Shown: one piece after another, positions 33,684 through 34,714 of the stretch
Layout of the letters: each line of letters opens with the position of its first letter
How positions within the stretch are numbered: the first letter of the stretch is position 1
Source of the DNA: Rhodospirillales bacterium
GTDB taxonomy: Bacteria > Pseudomonadota > Alphaproteobacteria > CACIAM-22H2
NCBI GenBank assembly: GCA_016195145.1
Contig: JACQAF010000181.1
Location: 1 to 34,714, forward strand
Direction of reading: 5' to 3'
Length of the DNA: 34,714 nucleotides
Translations under genes and position numbers: made by a program
The notes under the pieces: generated by a model
Seen by the model: only the letters and a program-made list of their open reading frames with translations
Told to the model about the DNA's origin: nothing
Databases searched by the model: none

Positions 33684-34714
33684 ATGCTCGCAGGGCGTCG
33701 CCTCGACGGCGCAGAAGGGCAGACGGCGAACTTGCAATCACGTTTACGGTTGAACGCGGCTCGGCGGGCAGGCACGGTCGCGCTCGTATTGGCGCTGGGC
33801 GCTTGCGCCGGCCAGACTGGCGGTCTCGGCGATGGGTCTGCCGACCTCCAGCTTGACTCGGCGCTTGGCAACTATCTCGCCGCTCGCCATGCCGAGCGTA
33901 TCCGCGACTTCACCGGCGCCGCGCGTTATTTCAGCGAGGCGCTCGCCCGCGAGCCCGAAAATTTCGAGCTTCTGACCCGCGCTCACACTTTTTTGATCGA
34001 TGCGGGCGAATTCAGCCGCGCGGTGGCCGTGGCCGAGCGCATTCTGCGCCTCAATCCGGCCAGCCCGTCGGCGTCGTTGACGCTGGTCGTCGATGCGGCG
34101 CGCCGGGGCGACTTCGCCGCCGCCCGCCAGCGGATGGAGGGCCAACCGCTCGCCGGCGTCAACCGCCTCGTCGTGCCGCTGATGACCGCCTGGCTGGAGC
34201 TGGGGCAGAGCCGGCCGGCGGCGGCGCTCAACGCCTTGCGTCCGGTCGGCGAGGTCAGCGGCTTCAAGCCGCTTTACGAATATCACGCGGCGCTGATCAA
34301 CGATCTGGCCGACCGGCTCGATGCGGCGGAAGCGCATTACCGCCGCTCGCTCGAAATCGAGGGCGGGCCGCCGGCGCGGCTGGTCGAGGCGGCAGGCGGA
34401 TTTCTCGAACGGCGCGGCCAGGCCGACGCGGCGCGGGCGGTTTACGCCCTCTACACCGCGCAAAACCCCGATTCGGCGACGATCGGCGCATCGCTGACGC
34501 GCCTGGGCAACGGCAGCGCGCCCATGCGTCTCGTCCCCGACGTTAAGGCCGGGCTGGCCGAGGCGCTGTTCAATCTCGCCGGGGCGTTGCGCCAGGAAAA
34601 CTCCAACAGTCTGGCGCTTGTATACGGTCGCTTGGCGATGGCGCTAGTCCCGGATCTGTGGGCTGCGGTCATCCAGGTCGCCGACGTTCTCGAAAGCCAG
34701 GGCCAGCGGACGGA
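33684..34714 (+). CDS. TPR-repeat lipoprotein, 3' partial
   Basis: Open to the window end without a stop (343 codons read). The start region has a signal sequence ARRAGTVALVLALGACAG with lipobox LGAC (Cys near residue 42), so the protein is probably anchored in the outer membrane on the periplasmic side. The mature part is helical repeats: YLAARHAERIRDFTGAARYF, ALAREPENFELLTRAHTFLI, then AVAVAERILRLNPASPSASL and DLADRLDAAEAHYRRSLEIE, which are TPR-like. The ATG at 33684 is used; TTG at 33732 (just before the signal peptide) is an alternative. A TPR protein next to ETF-QO is a common alphaproteobacterial arrangement (from memory). No enzymatic function is suggested. Confidence 0.85.
   Translation, partial: MLAGRRLDGAEGQTANLQSRLRLNAARRAGTVALVLALGACAGQTGGLGDGSADLQLDSALGNYLAARHAERIRDFTGAARYFSEALAREPENFELLTRAHTFLIDAGEFSRAVAVAERILRLNPASPSASLTLVVDAARRGDFAAARQRMEGQPLAGVNRLVVPLMTAWLELGQSRPAAALNALRPVGEVSGFKPLYEYHAALINDLADRLDAAEAHYRRSLEIEGGPPARLVEAAGGFLERRGQADAARAVYALYTAQNPDSATIGASLTRLGNGSAPMRLVPDVKAGLAEALFNLAGALRQENSNSLALVYGRLAMALVPDLWAAVIQVADVLESQGQRT

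Overview
The window is about 34.7 kb of GC-rich DNA, densely packed with genes. By gene content and order it looks like an alphaproteobacterium of the Rhodospirillales type. It encodes a Gram-negative envelope: a five-gene lipid A/Kdo block (msbA, a DUF374 acyltransferase, waaA, lpxK, lpxL-like), lytic transglycosylase, M23 peptidase and a lipoprotein. It also has an ETF-ubiquinone oxidoreductase, a GHNGGPPLD-motif small protein and an ArsR-rhodanese regulator, all common in that class. These placements come from family recognition, not a database search. I see no rRNA, tRNA, CRISPR array, insertion sequence, integrase or phage module.

Layout. 1-7328 (+): a chimeric M16 peptidase fragment, a second M16 protein, pgi, mutL and a TPR-like/methyltransferase protein, the last three joined by ATGA overlaps. 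7325-9437 (-): class I glutamine amidotransferase, rluB, rsmD. 9486-10335 (+): tadA and a small conserved protein. 10345-12677 (-): purD and an MBL-fold hydrolase. 12737-15147 (+): xseA and an M23 peptidase. 15071-20673 (-): the lipid A block, read msbA to lpxL. 20799-22457: fatty acid hydroxylase (-) divergent from the ArsR-rhodanese regulator (+) across an AT-rich palindromic region. 22454-25953 (-): radical SAM protein, GAF-HD-GYP phosphodiesterase, APH-like kinase. 26022-28671 (+): three overlapping genes for a GT2 glycosyltransferase, a DUF2064 nucleotidyltransferase-like protein and a TTC38-like TPR protein. 28668-31125 (-): lytic transglycosylase and moaB. 31229-31888 (-): a broken uracil-DNA glycosylase. 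31974-34714 (+): ETF-QO and a TPR lipoprotein that runs off the end.

Most of the content is housekeeping. The most notable observations are breaks in otherwise normal genes. (1) At the left edge, the end of a type I phosphodiesterase is fused in frame to an M16 peptidase that lacks its catalytic HxxEH half. (2) The uracil-DNA glycosylase has lost its middle-to-late part; its extreme C-terminus survives in another frame, in DNA of only about 32% GC. (3) waaA lacks its N-terminal membrane anchor and overlaps the end of the DUF374 gene by 115 bp. (4) The APH-like kinase seems to lack its hinge region. Together these suggest either small deletions and recombination at short homologies or joins made during assembly of a mixed sample. 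Reads across the joins would decide.

The best candidate for an undescribed system is the divergent kinase / GT2-DUF2064-TTC38 locus at 25015-28671. Its biochemical role cannot be read from the sequence.
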